Below are positions 32,705 through 41,803 of a stretch of DNA of 64,000 nucleotides, in pieces. Each line of letters opens with the position of its first letter. The stretch's first letter is position 1. Made by a program: the position numbers and the translations under genes. Source of the DNA: Cellulomonas fulva (GTDB taxonomy: Bacteria > Actinomycetota > Actinomycetes > Actinomycetales > Cellulomonadaceae); NCBI RefSeq assembly GCF_018531375.1, contig NZ_JAHBOH010000002.1, forward strand, positions 434,001 to 498,000, given 5' to 3'. The notes under the pieces are model-generated. The model saw only the letters and a list, made by a program, of their open reading frames with translations. It was not told the DNA's origin and ran no database searches.

Positions 32705-33799
32705 ATGACGGACGCGCTGCACCTGTCCGGGACGGTCGTCCTCGACGACGAGCGAGAGACCGGCGACGTGTGGGTGCTCGGCGGGCGCCTCACGTTCGAG
32801 CGGCCCCGGACGGCGTCGACGACGAGGGTGGACGGCTGGGTGCTGCCCGGCCTCGTCGACGTGCACTGCCACATCGGGCTCGCCGCCGAGGGGCCGGTGG
32901 ACGAGGAGACCGCGACGCGGCAGGCGCTCGCGGACCGCGACGCGGGCGTGCTGCTCGTGCGCGACGCGGGCTCCCCGGCCGACACGTCCTGGGTCCACGC
33001 GCGCCCGGACCTGCCGCGGCTGCTGCGGGCCGGGCACCACCTCGCCCGGCCCAAGCGCTACCTGCGCCACTACGGCCGCGAGCTCGCGAACCCGGCCGAC
33101 CTGCCCGACGCCGTGCACCAGGAGGCGGTCCGCGGCGACGGCTGGGTCAAGATCGTCGCCGACTGGATCGACCGCGACCTGGGCAGCCGCGCCGACCTGG
33201 CACCGTTGTGGCCCGCCGACGTCCTGGCGGCCGCGGTCGCCGCGGCGCACGACGCGGGCGCCCGCGTCACCGCGCACACGTTCGCCACCGAGTCGGTCGA
33301 CCCGCTGCTCGACGCCGGCATCGACTGCCTCGAGCACGCCACGGGCGCGACGCCCGCGCAGATCGACCGGATCGCGCTCCTGGGCGTGCCCGTGACCGCG
33401 ACCCTCCTGCAGGTCGCGCAGTTCGAGGCGATCGCCGCGCAGGGCGAGCCGCGGTTCCCCCGGTTCGCGGCCCGGATGCGCGCCATGGGCGAACGTCGGT
33501 ACCGGCACGTGCGGGACCTGTACGACGCGGGGGTGCCGATCCTCGTCGGCACCGACGCGGGAGGCACGATCGGGCACGGCCGGATCGCCGAGGAGGCGGC
33601 CGAGATGGTCTCGGCGGGCGTCCCGGCCCCGGACGTGGTCGCCGCCGCGAGCTGGCGCACGCGCGCGTGGCTCGGCGTCGACGCGATCGCGGAGGGCGCG
33701 AGCGCGGACGTCGTGGTGTACGACCGCGACCCGCGCCGCGATGTCGACGCCCTGCGCGCGCCGACGGCCGTCGTGCTCCGCGGCACGCGCTACCGCTGA
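32705..33799 (+). CDS. Amidohydrolase family protein (imidazolonepropionase/prolidase-like)
   Basis: 364-aa metal-dependent hydrolase of the amidohydrolase superfamily. VDVHCHIGL gives the HxH metal ligands near residue 57; KIVADW supplies the bridging Lys candidate near 155; TAHTFA and CLEHATG give the other two His; VGTDAGG carries the catalytic Asp near 285. The C-terminal strand (EGASADVVVYDRDP) closes the composite beta-sandwich. Most like the prolidase/imidazolonepropionase-related group, but the substrate cannot be told. It starts 28 bp after ffh; no connection with SRP is implied. Confidence 0.85.
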   Translation: MTDALHLSGTVVLDDERETGDVWVLGGRLTFERPRTASTTRVDGWVLPGLVDVHCHIGLAAEGPVDEETATRQALADRDAGVLLVRDAGSPADTSWVHARPDLPRLLRAGHHLARPKRYLRHYGRELANPADLPDAVHQEAVRGDGWVKIVADWIDRDLGSRADLAPLWPADVLAAAVAAAHDAGARVTAHTFATESVDPLLDAGIDCLEHATGATPAQIDRIALLGVPVTATLLQVAQFEAIAAQGEPRFPRFAARMRAMGERRYRHVRDLYDAGVPILVGTDAGGTIGHGRIAEEAAEMVSAGVPAPDVVAAASWRTRAWLGVDAIAEGASADVVVYDRDPRRDVDALRAPTAVVLRGTRYR

Positions 33800-33924
33800 C
33801 GCGCCCTATCGGGTGAGCTCGACGCCCCCGCGGACCGATACCTACCCCCGTGCCGGTGGGGTGTGGTTGTCTCGGGTCCCACCGTGACGCGACAGCCGAC
33901 GCGGCCGAACCAGGGGGAGCACGC

Positions 33925-34458
33925 ATGACCACGAGCGACCGGATGGTCTCGATGAGCACCGTCGAGCCGATGCCGCGACGTCGGCTCGACCGAGCCGACC
34001 TGGCCGCCGTCGTGGTGGCGTGGGCAGGCGTCGGGCTCGGGCTGGTGGCGAAGCTCGCCTTCGCGGGCTGGGTCCTGGTGGTGATCTTCGTGTTCTTCCT
34101 GCTCACGATCGTCCTCCCGCTCGTCGGTGCCTACGTCGTGCAGCGCGCGCTGCTCGGCACCGGCCAGCGACGCATCAGCGACCGGACCCGTCCGTGGTAC
34201 CGCGCGTTCGGCTGGGCGACGGGGACCGGCGTCTTCCTCGCCTACGCGTGCGTCGTCGACGGCGGGGACGTCGAGGGCGACGAGCACTCGCTGCTGATGT
34301 TCCTCAGCGGCGGCTCGGCCACCCCCGACTGGGTCCAGGCGGCGGTCTTCCCGGTCTGGGCGGTCGGGGTCGGCGCGGCCGCTGCCGCGATCGTGCTCTA
34401 CCTCGTCGAGCGCACCCGGGCCCGGCGCGCGGTGCGTGCCGCAGGCGGTGCGGTCTGA
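33925..34458 (+). CDS. Putative membrane protein, unknown function
   Basis: 177 aa with about four membrane segments: 31-51 (AAVVVAWAGVGLGLVAKLAF), 52-75, 105-125 and 145-170. The N-terminus is polar and the C-terminus arginine-rich. The ATG at 33925 follows GGGGGAG. I do not recognize the family. It lies between the amidohydrolase gene and the rpsP operon in the same direction, with its own leader. Confidence 0.7.
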   Translation: MTTSDRMVSMSTVEPMPRRRLDRADLAAVVVAWAGVGLGLVAKLAFAGWVLVVIFVFFLLTIVLPLVGAYVVQRALLGTGQRRISDRTRPWYRAFGWATGTGVFLAYACVVDGGDVEGDEHSLLMFLSGGSATPDWVQAAVFPVWAVGVGAAAAAIVLYLVERTRARRAVRAAGGAV

Positions 34459-34494
34459 CTCGCCGACCGAGCGGCGGACTGACCGGCCGGCGGG

Positions 34495-34524
34495 TTGGGG
34501 AGCACGCTCGTCGTCTGGCATGAT
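34495..34524 (+). promoter_or_regulatory. Promoter of the rpsP operon
   Basis: TTGGGG (34495-34500) and CATGAT (34519-34524) are spaced by 18 bp. The predicted start leaves a leader of about 125 nt before rpsP. Confidence 0.5.
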
Positions 34525-34654
34525 GGTCGGCTGTACTCGTGGTGCGCGGCCCCTCTACCCGCGCCCGACGCGTCCTTCGCTGGATCGGCACGGCCCAACC
34601 CCACGGGCAGACGCGGTCCGGCACCCCGAATGAACCCCAGGAGAAGACCACACC

Positions 34655-35092
34655 GTGGCCACCAAGATCCGTCTCAAGCGTCTCGGCAAGATCCGGGCGC
34701 CGTACTACCGCGTCGTCGTCGCGGACTCGCGTACCAAGCGTGACGGTCGCGTGATCGAGGAGATCGGCAAGTACCACCCCACCGAGGAGCCCTCGCTCAT
34801 CGAGATCAGCACCGAGCGTGCGCAGTACTGGCTCGGCGTCGGTGCGCAGCCGACCGAGCAGGTCCTCGCGCTCCTCAAGATCACGGGTGACTGGCAGAAG
34901 TTCAAGGGCCTCCCGGGCGCCGAGGGCACGCTGAAGGTCAAGGCCGGCAAGGCCGACCCGAAGGCCGCCGTCGACGCCGCCGCCGCGGACGCCGAGAAGG
35001 TCAAGGCGAAGGCGTCGGAGAAGAAGGCCGAGCAGCCCGCGTCCGAGGCCCCGGCCGAGGAGGCCGCCGCCACCGAGGACGAGCAGGCCTGA
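34655..35092 (+). CDS. rpsP: 30S ribosomal protein S16
   Basis: 145 aa, bound early in 30S assembly. The conserved core [30 protein letters not shown] covers the first 85 residues; after it comes an Ala/Glu/Lys-rich tail of about 60 residues ([26 protein letters not shown]), common in actinobacterial S16 but absent from E. coli. GGAGAAGA lies before the GTG/ATG region. First gene of the rpsP-khpA unit; the khpA ATG overlaps its stop. Confidence 0.97.
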   Translation: MATKIRLKRLGKIRAPYYRVVVADSRTKRDGRVIEEIGKYHPTEEPSLIEISTERAQYWLGVGAQPTEQVLALLKITGDWQKFKGLPGAEGTLKVKAGKADPKAAVDAAAADAEKVKAKASEKKAEQPASEAPAEEAAATEDEQA

Positions 35093-35331
35093 TGCTCGCC
35101 GACGCGCTCGAGCACCTGGTGCGCGGCATCGTCGACCACCCGGACGACGTGCGCGTGAACGCCGTGGCGCTGCGCCGTGGCGAGCTGCTCGAGGTCCGGG
35201 TGCACCCCGAGGACCTCGGGCGCGTGATCGGTCGCAACGGACGCACCGCCAAGGCGTTGCGGACCGTCGTCGGAGCGCTGTCGACGGACGGTTCGGTGCG
35301 GGTCGACGTCGTGGACGTCGACCGCCGCTGA
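35092..35331 (+). CDS. khpA: KH-domain RNA-binding protein KhpA
   Basis: 79-aa single KH domain. The RNA-gripping GxxG loop is [16 protein letters not shown] near residue 40-55. KhpA proteins (YlqC) pair with KhpB/Jag and bind many RNAs, and typically lie between rpsP and rimM, as here. The ATG shares bases with the rpsP stop (TGATG), so it is translationally coupled. A perfect hairpin follows 20 bp after its stop. Confidence 0.93.
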   Translation: MLADALEHLVRGIVDHPDDVRVNAVALRRGELLEVRVHPEDLGRVIGRNGRTAKALRTVVGALSTDGSVRVDVVDVDRR

Positions 35332-35351
35332 GCCGCCCGCGGACCACTCGA

Positions 35352-35386
35352 CGAAGGCCCGGCCCTACTCTGGGGCCGGGCCTTCG
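35352..35386 (+). terminator. Hairpin between khpA and rimM
   Basis: A perfect 14-bp stem, 35352-35365 with 35373-35386, and a 7-nt loop. TCGTCGTCC follows, with no T-run. It may partly end the rpsP-khpA transcript before rimM. Confidence 0.8.
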
Positions 35387-35438
35387 TCGTCCCCGGCACC
35401 ACCTGACCGCGCTCCGTCACCGACCCCGAGGAACCCCC

Positions 35439-36050
35439 ATGCAGCTGACCGTCGCCCGTCTCGGCCGCGCCCACGGCCTGCGCGGCGAGCTCGCGCTCGA
35501 CCTGCGCACGGACGACCCCGACCAGCGGTTCGCCGTCGGCGCGGTGCTCGGCACCGACCGCCCCGGTGTGGGGCCGTTCACCGTCACGCGCACGCGCGTG
35601 CAGCAGGGACGCTGGGTCGTCACGTTCGCCGAGGTCGGCGACCGGACGGCGGCGGAGGCGCTGCGCGGGGTCGCGCTCGTCGTGGAGGAGGACGCGTCCG
35701 ACGAGGACGACGCGTGGTACCCCCACGAGCTCGTCGGGCTGCGGGTCGAGCACGTGGACGGTCGGGTGATCGGCGAGGTGCTCGGGCTCGAGCACCTGCC
35801 GGCCCAGGACGTGCTCGTCGTGAAGGAGCTCCTGCCGTCGGACGGCCCCGGTGGCACCACGGCGCGGACCCTCGTCCCGTTCGTGCGCGCGATCGTCCCC
35901 GTGGTCGACGTCCCCGGTGGCCGCGTCGTGGTGGACCCCCCGGGCGGGCTGCTGGCGTCCGACGCCGCGAACCTCGTCGTCTCGGAGGAGACGCACGGGG
36001 ACTCCGGCGGCGAGACCGACGGCAAGCGCGACGAGACGCGGGACGCGTGA
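35439..36050 (+). CDS. rimM: Ribosome maturation factor RimM
   Basis: 203-aa 16S processing factor that binds S19 and helps form the 30S head. The N-terminal RimM barrel starts [20 protein letters not shown]; the C-terminal PRC-barrel has [36 protein letters not shown], then [28 protein letters not shown]. An acidic-basic tail of about 30 residues is extra. The ATG at 35439 opens the conserved start. It overlaps trmD by GTGA. Confidence 0.96.
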   Translation: MQLTVARLGRAHGLRGELALDLRTDDPDQRFAVGAVLGTDRPGVGPFTVTRTRVQQGRWVVTFAEVGDRTAAEALRGVALVVEEDASDEDDAWYPHELVGLRVEHVDGRVIGEVLGLEHLPAQDVLVVKELLPSDGPGGTTARTLVPFVRAIVPVVDVPGGRVVVDPPGGLLASDAANLVVSEETHGDSGGETDGKRDETRDA

Positions 36051-36814
36051 GCGGCGTGCGCATCGACGTCCTGACGATCTTCCCGGACTACCTCGCCCCG
36101 CTCGAGCTCTCGCTGGTCGGCAAGGCGCGCACCGCCGGCCTCGTGGACCTGCGCGTGCACGACCTGCGCGACTGGACCGACGACCGCCACCGGACGGTCG
36201 ACGACACGCCCTTCGGCGGCGGCGCCGGCATGGTCATGCGGCCGGACGTCTGGGGCCGGGCGCTCGACGAGGTGCTCACGCCGGAGGCGCTGCTGCTCCT
36301 GCCGACGCCCTCGGGCGACGTCTTCACGCAGGCCACCGCGCACTCCTGGGCCGAGGAGGCCCACCTCGTCGTCGCCTGCGGCCGGTACGAGGGGATCGAC
36401 GCCCGCGTGGCCGAGCACTACCGCGGCGCCGGGGTGCGGGTGGCCGAGTACTCGATCGGGGACTACGTCCTCAACGGCGGCGAGGTGGCCGCGCTCGTCG
36501 TCGTCGAGGCCGTCGCGCGGCTGCTGCCCGGCGTCGTCGGGAACCCCGCCTCGCTGGTCGAGGAGTCGCACGGGGAGGCCGGTCTGCTCGAGTACCCCGT
36601 CTACACCAAGCCGCCCGCGTGGCGTGAGCTCGCGGTCCCGGAGGTGCTGCTGTCCGGGCACCACGCGCGGATCGAGCGCTGGCGGCGCGACCAGGCGCTG
36701 CGGCGTACCGCGAGGAGACGGCCGGACATGATCGACGCCCTGGGACCCGCCGCGCTCGACGCACGCGACCGCGAGGTGCTCGGCGAGCTCGAGGCCGACC
36801 GGTCCGACGACTGA
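36047..36814 (+). CDS. trmD: tRNA (guanine-N1-)-methyltransferase
   Basis: 255-aa SPOUT methyltransferase making m1G37 in tRNAs that read CNN codons, preventing +1 frameshifting. [36 protein letters not shown], and the knot segment [17 protein letters not shown] are all present, with [12 protein letters not shown] near the end. Two GTG codons (36047 and 36056) could start it; 36047 overlaps the rimM stop (GTGA) and is preferred for coupling. Followed by a 250-nt leader before rplS. Confidence 0.96.
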   Translation: MSGVRIDVLTIFPDYLAPLELSLVGKARTAGLVDLRVHDLRDWTDDRHRTVDDTPFGGGAGMVMRPDVWGRALDEVLTPEALLLLPTPSGDVFTQATAHSWAEEAHLVVACGRYEGIDARVAEHYRGAGVRVAEYSIGDYVLNGGEVAALVVVEAVARLLPGVVGNPASLVEESHGEAGLLEYPVYTKPPAWRELAVPEVLLSGHHARIERWRRDQALRRTARRRPDMIDALGPAALDARDREVLGELEADRSDD

Positions 36815-36866
36815 GCCGCGCCCGCTCGCGCACCCTCGCGGCAGGCGATTACCTGCTGCGACGGCT

Positions 36867-37063
36867 CCTGTGGCAGAATCGTGCGCTGGTGCGCGAGCGG
36901 TCGCGTCTCTGCCACAGGGGAGACGGACACCGACCCACCGGTCCCGCGGAGCCTCGAGCTCGGGGAGCGGAACGCATCACGAACCAGACCATCGGGACGC
37001 CGTCCGCGTGCGGACGCGCCCACGGAACGCGTACCTGACCTGTGGCAGGGCGGGGAGAGAAAC
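36867..37063 (+). promoter_or_regulatory. Promoter and structured leader of rplS
   Basis: CAGAAT (36874-36879) is a probable -10 with a weak TTACCT -35. CCTGTGGCAG occurs at 36867-36876 and 37039-37048, and its exact complement CTGCCACAGG at 36909-36918. In RNA the complement can pair with either copy: the upstream one on read-through transcripts, or the downstream one, which ends 2 nt before the GGGGAGAG ribosome binding site. A GTCCGC/GCGGAC hairpin lies at 37002-37015. This resembles a ribosomal-protein autoregulatory leader; no known family is matched. Confidence 0.5.
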
Positions 37064-37423
37064 ATGCACAAGCTCGACGAGATCGACGCCGCCGCGCTGC
37101 GGACCGACGTCCCGGAGTTCCGCCCCGGCGACACCGTCAAGGTCAACGTCAAGGTCGTCGAGGGCAACCGCTCTCGCGTCCAGGCGTTCCAGGGCGTCGT
37201 CATCGCCCGCCAGGGCAGCGGCGTCCGCGAGACGTTCACCGTCCGCAAGGTCAGCTTCCAGGTCGGCGTCGAGCGCACGTTCCCCGTGCACGCGCCGTCG
37301 CTCGAGTCCATCGAGCTCATCACGCGCGGTGACGTCCGTCGCGCGAAGCTGTACTACCTGCGCGGCCTGCGCGGCAAGAAGGCGAAGATCAAGGAGAAGC
37401 GCGACAACACGGCTCGCGGCTGA
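37064..37423 (+). CDS. rplS: 50S ribosomal protein L19
   Basis: 119-aa large-subunit protein at the 30S-50S interface. [33 protein letters not shown] is the L19 signature at about 20-52, followed by [33 protein letters not shown] and the basic end [17 protein letters not shown]. Full length. The ATG at 37064 follows GGGGAGAG by 5 nt. It has its own leader and is closed by a strong hairpin, so it can be expressed independently of rimM-trmD. Confidence 0.97.
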   Translation: MHKLDEIDAAALRTDVPEFRPGDTVKVNVKVVEGNRSRVQAFQGVVIARQGSGVRETFTVRKVSFQVGVERTFPVHAPSLESIELITRGDVRRAKLYYLRGLRGKKAKIKEKRDNTARG

Positions 37424-37450
37424 GCCGGCGCGCCCTCACCAGGGCCCTGT

Positions 37451-37489
37451 CGAAGGGGGCGGTCACCCGAGCGGTGACCGCCCCCTTCG
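37451..37489 (+). terminator. Strong hairpin terminator after rplS
   Basis: A perfect 17-bp stem, 37451-37467 with 37473-37489, and a 5-nt loop (CGAGC), then TCGTCC. The strongest hairpin in the window. Confidence 0.85.
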
Positions 37490-37619
37490 TCGTCCCGTGC
37501 TCCCACCTGCGCCGGCCATGGCACGCCCACGGCTGCGCGCCCGGCGCGCACTCGGCCGCGGTGGCGTCCGTGACGTGGGCGTGTGCGCCGTCCACGGTTC
37601 GCCGTGCGAGAGTGTCCCG

Positions 37620-38519
37620 GTGACCTCGAGCGCCGACGACGAGACCGCCCCCGCCGGGACGCGGCCCCTGGCCTGGCCCCACCGCCCGGACGACCCGGCC
37701 GGGCACGTGGCCTCCCGCGCGGACGGTGCCGCCACGGCTCCGAGCACGCCCGCCGAGCCCACCGAGCCGAGCCCCGGTCCGCAGGTCGACCCCGCGGAGC
37801 CGGACGTCTCCGCGACGCGGGCCGGCCGCCGCGAGCCGCGGCGGGGCGGCACCGCGACGTCGCTGCTCAAGGAGACGGCGATCATCCTCGTCAGCGCGCT
37901 CGTGCTGTCCTGGCTCATCAAGACCTTCCTGGTCCAGGCGTTCTTCATCCCCAGCGCGTCGATGCACGACACGCTGATCGAGGACGACCGGATCATGGTC
38001 AGCAAGCTCACGCCGGGGCCGTTCGACCTCGAGCGCGGGGACATCGTCGTCTTCAAGGACCCGGGCAACTGGCTCACCGAGGAGACCGTGCCCGACCCCA
38101 CGGCGTGGCACCGCGCGGTGAACGACGTGCTGACGTTCGTCGGGCTGTACCCGCAGGACGCCGGCGAGCACCTGGTCAAGCGGGTCATCGGGCTGCCGGG
38201 GGACCGGGTCGCCTGCGCCGGGGCCGGTGAGCCGATCACGGTCAACGGGGTCGAGCTCGACGAGCCCTACCTCGCCGCCGGCGCGATCCCGTCCCAGATG
38301 GCCTTCGACATCACCGTGCCCGCGGACAGCCTGTGGGTCATGGGCGACAACCGGCAGCAGTCGTCGGACTCGCGGTTCCACCAGGGCGAGCCGGGCGGCG
38401 GCTCGATCCCGATCGACAACGTGGTCGGCAAGGCGTTCGTCACCGTCTGGCCGCTCGACCGCGCGACCGTCCTGCACAACCCCGGCGAGACGTTCGAGGA
38501 CGTCCCCGACCCGTCATGA
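37620..38519 (+). CDS. lepB: Signal peptidase I
   Basis: 299-aa membrane serine protease cleaving Sec and Tat signal peptides outside the membrane. A long cytoplasmic, proline-rich N-terminal tail (1-88) precedes one membrane helix ([20 protein letters not shown], about 83-102). The catalytic dyad is Ser114 in [10 protein letters not shown] and Lys187 in [11 protein letters not shown]; box [17 protein letters not shown] follows. The GTG at 37620 was chosen as the first start after the rplS terminator; later in-frame starts are possible within the low-complexity tail. It overlaps rnhB by ATGA. Confidence 0.94.
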   Translation: MTSSADDETAPAGTRPLAWPHRPDDPAGHVASRADGAATAPSTPAEPTEPSPGPQVDPAEPDVSATRAGRREPRRGGTATSLLKETAIILVSALVLSWLIKTFLVQAFFIPSASMHDTLIEDDRIMVSKLTPGPFDLERGDIVVFKDPGNWLTEETVPDPTAWHRAVNDVLTFVGLYPQDAGEHLVKRVIGLPGDRVACAGAGEPITVNGVELDEPYLAAGAIPSQMAFDITVPADSLWVMGDNRQQSSDSRFHQGEPGGGSIPIDNVVGKAFVTVWPLDRATVLHNPGETFEDVPDPS

Positions 38520-39454
38520 GCACGTCGTCCGTCGTCGCTCCGCGCGCCGCGAGGCCGGGTCCGCACCTGCGCCACGAGCGCGGGCTGCTGCGTGCGGGAG
38601 CGCGCCTGGTCGCGGGCATGGACGAGGTCGGGCGCGGGTCGCTCGCGGGGCCCGTGTCCGTCGGCGTCGTCGTCGTGGACGTCTCGACGAGGTCCGCGCC
38701 GAAGGGCGTCGCCGACTCCAAGCTGCTCACGCCCGCCGCGCGCGTCGCGCTCCTGCCCGCGCTCGGGCGCTGGGGCGTCGCGCGCGCCGTCGGGCACGCC
38801 AGCGCCGCCGAGATCGACGAGGTCGGCATCATCGCGGCGCTCCGGCTGGCCGGGAACCGTGCCCTCGCCGCCGCCTGTGCGCTGACGGGGCCGGTGGATG
38901 TCGTCCTGCTCGACGGCAAGCACGACTGGCTCACGCCGCCCGCCCAGGGCGAGCTGTTCTCGTCGGACGAGCTCGCGGGAGGCCCGCTCGACACGCGCGT
39001 GCTCGACGAGGCGGGCGGCGCGCCGGCACCCACGGTGCACCTGCGGGTCAAGGCGGACCGCACGTGCGCGAGCGTGGCCGCGGCGAGCGTCATCGCCAAG
39101 TGCGAGCGGGACGCGCTCATGACCGACCTCGCGCGTGCGCACCCCGACTACCGCTGGGACGAGAACAAGGGCTACGCGAGCCCGGACCACCTCACGGCGC
39201 TGCGTGCGCTCGGACCGTCCGTGCTGCACCGGCGGTCATGGCGCCTCCCTCTGGGCGACCCGCTGCTCGGCGACCTCGTCGACGAGGTCGAGCAGGTCGA
39301 CCCGGCCGAGCAGGTCGACCCGGCCGAGCAGGTCGACCCGGCCGAGCAGGTCGACCCGCTCGACGCGTCGCCGGGCGGTCCCGCGGGCGGGCTGCTCGAC
39401 ACGCTCGTCGTGCCGGGTGGCGGCGGTGCGGCCCGGCCGCCGCGTGGGGGATGA
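38516..39454 (+). CDS. rnhB: Ribonuclease HII with C-terminal repeat tail
   Basis: 312-aa enzyme removing ribonucleotides and RNA primers from DNA. The catalytic DEDD set is visible: Asp-Glu in [15 protein letters not shown] near residue 40, [11 protein letters not shown] mid-protein, and the later Asp in [29 protein letters not shown] is a family signature. Beyond about residue 255 there is a tail with EQVDPA repeated three times and part of a fourth, encoded by 18-bp units, then a Gly/Pro-rich end. The ATG overlaps the lepB stop. Confidence 0.95.
   Translation: MSTSSVVAPRAARPGPHLRHERGLLRAGARLVAGMDEVGRGSLAGPVSVGVVVVDVSTRSAPKGVADSKLLTPAARVALLPALGRWGVARAVGHASAAEIDEVGIIAALRLAGNRALAAACALTGPVDVVLLDGKHDWLTPPAQGELFSSDELAGGPLDTRVLDEAGGAPAPTVHLRVKADRTCASVAAASVIAKCERDALMTDLARAHPDYRWDENKGYASPDHLTALRALGPSVLHRRSWRLPLGDPLLGDLVDEVEQVDPAEQVDPAEQVDPAEQVDPLDASPGGPAGGLLDTLVVPGGGGAARPPRGG
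39290..39361 (+). repeat. 18-bp in-frame tandem repeat in rnhB
   Basis: Three exact copies and one partial copy of an 18-bp unit starting at 39290, 39308, 39326 and 39344, encoding EQVDPA. Prone to slippage without frameshift. Confidence 0.9.
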
Positions 39455-39455
39455 T
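39450..39455 (+). promoter_or_regulatory. -10-like hexamer of leaderless DUF2469 gene
   Basis: GATGAT ends 6 nt before GTG 39462. Confidence 0.45.
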
Positions 39456-39461
39456 GGGCCC

Positions 39462-39785
39462 GTGAGCGCCGAGGACCTGGAGAACTACGAGACCGACATG
39501 GAGCTCGCGCTCTACCGCGAGTACCGGGACGTCGTGAGCCTGTTCTCGTACGTCGTCGAGACCGAGCGGCGGTTCTACCTCGCCAACCACGTGGACCTGC
39601 AGGTCCGCTCGGCGGCCGGCGAGGTCTACTTCGAGCTCACGCTCGCGGACGCGTGGGTGTGGGACGTGTACCGCTCCGCGCGGTTCGTGAAGTCCGTGCG
39701 CGTCGTGACCTTCAAGGACGTGAACGTCGAGGAGCTCGCCAAGGCGGAGCTCGACCTCGGCGGCGGGGCCGGCTTCCCGCGCTGA
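39462..39785 (+). CDS. DUF2469 protein
   Basis: 107 aa, acidic at the start (SAEDLENYETDMELALYREYRDVV), then FSYVVETERRFYLANHVDL and ADAWVWDVYR. This is the DUF2469 family, almost always between rnhB and yraN in actinobacteria; its function is not established. The GTG at 39462 is supported by the -10-like hexamer 6 nt upstream and by the lack of a ribosome binding site. A GTCGG/CCGAC inverted repeat lies at about 39803-39818 after the stop. Confidence 0.88.
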   Translation: MSAEDLENYETDMELALYREYRDVVSLFSYVVETERRFYLANHVDLQVRSAAGEVYFELTLADAWVWDVYRSARFVKSVRVVTFKDVNVEELAKAELDLGGGAGFPR

Positions 39786-39924
39786 CCTGAGGTCGATCGC
39801 CTGTCGGCACGTACCGACGCGACCCGACCCCAGCCCCCGGACCCGACGCCCCCTCCACAGACCGGGGCGACGGCCCGTCGGCCCGGCTCCCGCGCCGCCA
39901 CCCTGTGTCGCGGAGGTGGTGCGC

Positions 39925-40281
39925 GTGCGTGCGAAGGACGCGGTCGGGCGGTACGGGGAGGACGTGGCGGCAGCCCACGTCGTGGAGCGCGGCTGGCAGG
40001 TGCTCGATCGCAACTGGCGCTGCCGCGAGGGCGAACTGGACCTCGTCGCGCTGGACGGCCGCGAGCTCGTCGTGGTCGAGGTCAAGACCCGGCGCTCGAC
40101 GCGGTACGGCCAGCCCGCGGAGGCGGTGACGGCGCTCAAGCTGGCGCGCGTGCGCCGGCTGGCCGCGCACTGGCTCGCGTCGCACGACGTGCGCCCGGCC
40201 TCGGTGCGCGTCGACGTGATCGCCGTGCTCCTGCCCGGGGCGGGGCGCGCGGTCGTCGAGCACCTCGAGGGGGTGTGCTGA
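39925..40281 (+). CDS. yraN: YraN-family endonuclease-like protein (UPF0102)
   Basis: 118 aa with a restriction-endonuclease-like fold. VGRYGEDVAAAHVVERGWQVLDRNWRCREGELDLVA and VVVEVKTRRS contain the E-x-D ... E-x-K nuclease pattern. Its biological role is uncertain; conserved linkage to dprA and yifB suggests DNA uptake or repair. Three in-frame GTG codons exist (39916, 39919 and 39925); 39925 was chosen because GGAGG ends 8 nt upstream. One base separates it from yifB. Confidence 0.92.
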   Translation: MRAKDAVGRYGEDVAAAHVVERGWQVLDRNWRCREGELDLVALDGRELVVVEVKTRRSTRYGQPAEAVTALKLARVRRLAAHWLASHDVRPASVRVDVIAVLLPGAGRAVVEHLEGVC

Positions 40282-40282
40282 C

Positions 40283-41803
40283 GTGGTGCTGGGACGCACG
40301 CTCGCGGTCGCGCTCGTGGGGCTGACCGGGCACGTCGTGGACGTCGAGGCGCACCTGGCGCCCGCGCTGCCGGCGTTCACGCTCGTCGGGCTGCCCGATG
40401 CGGCGCTCGCGGAGTCGCGCGACCGCGTGCGCGCCGCGGTGACCTCCACGGGTCTGGCGTGGCCCAACCGTCGGATCACCGTCAACCTGTCGCCGGCGAC
40501 GCTGCCGAAGTCCGGCTCCGGGTTCGACCTGGCAATCGCGGTGGCGGCGCTCGCGGGGGCCGAGGTCGTGCCGCCGGAGCGCGTCCAGGACGTCGTCCAC
40601 CTCGGCGAGCTGGGGCTCGACGGGCGGCTGCGGCCCGTCCGGGGCGTGCTGCCTGCGGTGGCCGCCGCGGTCGCCGCCGGACGGCCGCGCCTCGTCGTGC
40701 CCGCCGGCAACGTGGCCGAGGCGCGGCTGGTGCCGGGGGCCGAGGTCCGTGGTGCCCGCACGCTCGCCGAGGTGCTGTCCTGGCACGGGGCGGACCTCGA
40801 GGTGCCGGACACCGAGCCGGTCCGGCCGGAGGCTCCGCCCGTCGCGGTGCCGCCGCACGCGCTCGACCTTGCCGACGTCGTGGGGCAGCAGGAGGCGCGG
40901 GCGTGCCTCGAGGTGGCTGCCGCCGGTGGCCACCACCTGCTCATGGTCGGTCCGCCCGGCACGGGCAAGACGATGCTCGCGTCCCGGCTGCCCGGGCTCC
41001 TGCCGGACCTCGCGGACGCGCAGGCGGTCGAGGTCACCGCGATCCACTCGATCGCGGGCACGTTCGACCCGGGCGACGGCCTGGTCCGGCGCCCCCCGTT
41101 CGAGGACCCGCACCACACCGCGACCGCGGCCAGCGTGATCGGAGGCGGCTCGGGCGTGCCCCGGCCGGGTGCGGCGTCGCGCGCGCACCGCGGGATCCTG
41201 TTCCTGGACGAGGCGCCCGAGTTCGCGACCTCCGTGCTGCAGACGCTCCGGCAGCCGCTCGAGCACGGCGAGCTGGTGCTGCACCGGGCGCACGGGGCGG
41301 CTCGGTACCCGGCACGGTTCCAGCTGGTCCTCGCCGCCAACCCGTGCCCGTGCGGCAAGGCCGTCGGCAAGGGGTTGGACTGCACGTGCCGGCCCGAGCA
41401 GCGGCGCCGGTACTTCGGGCGGCTGTCCGGCCCGTTGCTGGACCGCGTGGACCTGCAGGTCGAGCTCCAGCCCTCGCGCGCGACCGACGAGTGTGGCGAC
41501 GCGACGCACGTCGTCGCGGCCCGCGTCGCCGCGGCGCGCGCCGCTCAGGCCGAGCGGTTCGCCGGACTGCCGTGGCGCACGTGCGCGGAGGCGCCCGCGT
41601 CGTGGCTGCGCGACCGGCTCGGCGCCGACCGAGCGATGCGCGCCCTGCTCGACGGTGCGGTCGACCGGGGCACGCTCAGCCTGCGCGGCGCCGACCGCGT
41701 GCTGCGCGTCGCGTGGACCATCGCCGACCTCGACGGGCGCGACGCCCCGAACGCCGGTGACATCGGCAGCGCGATCGCCATGCGGACCCTGGGGCACGCG
41801 TGA
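40283..41803 (+). CDS. yifB: YifB/ComM family AAA+ ATPase (Mg-chelatase-like)
   Basis: 506-aa AAA+ protein; ComM relatives are branch-migration helicases that help integrate transforming DNA. The N-terminal domain (VDVEAHLAPALPAFTLVGLPDAALAESRDRVRAA) and RITVNLSPATLPKSGSGFDLAIA are typical. Walker A GPPGTGKTM is near residue 224, Walker B ILFLDEAPEF near 310, and NPCPCGK is the cysteine-containing sensor region. The GTG directly follows the yraN stop. It overlaps dprA by GTGA, so yraN-yifB-dprA form one translational unit. Confidence 0.95.
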   Translation: MVLGRTLAVALVGLTGHVVDVEAHLAPALPAFTLVGLPDAALAESRDRVRAAVTSTGLAWPNRRITVNLSPATLPKSGSGFDLAIAVAALAGAEVVPPERVQDVVHLGELGLDGRLRPVRGVLPAVAAAVAAGRPRLVVPAGNVAEARLVPGAEVRGARTLAEVLSWHGADLEVPDTEPVRPEAPPVAVPPHALDLADVVGQQEARACLEVAAAGGHHLLMVGPPGTGKTMLASRLPGLLPDLADAQAVEVTAIHSIAGTFDPGDGLVRRPPFEDPHHTATAASVIGGGSGVPRPGAASRAHRGILFLDEAPEFATSVLQTLRQPLEHGELVLHRAHGAARYPARFQLVLAANPCPCGKAVGKGLDCTCRPEQRRRYFGRLSGPLLDRVDLQVELQPSRATDECGDATHVVAARVAAARAAQAERFAGLPWRTCAEAPASWLRDRLGADRAMRALLDGAVDRGTLSLRGADRVLRVAWTIADLDGRDAPNAGDIGSAIAMRTLGHA

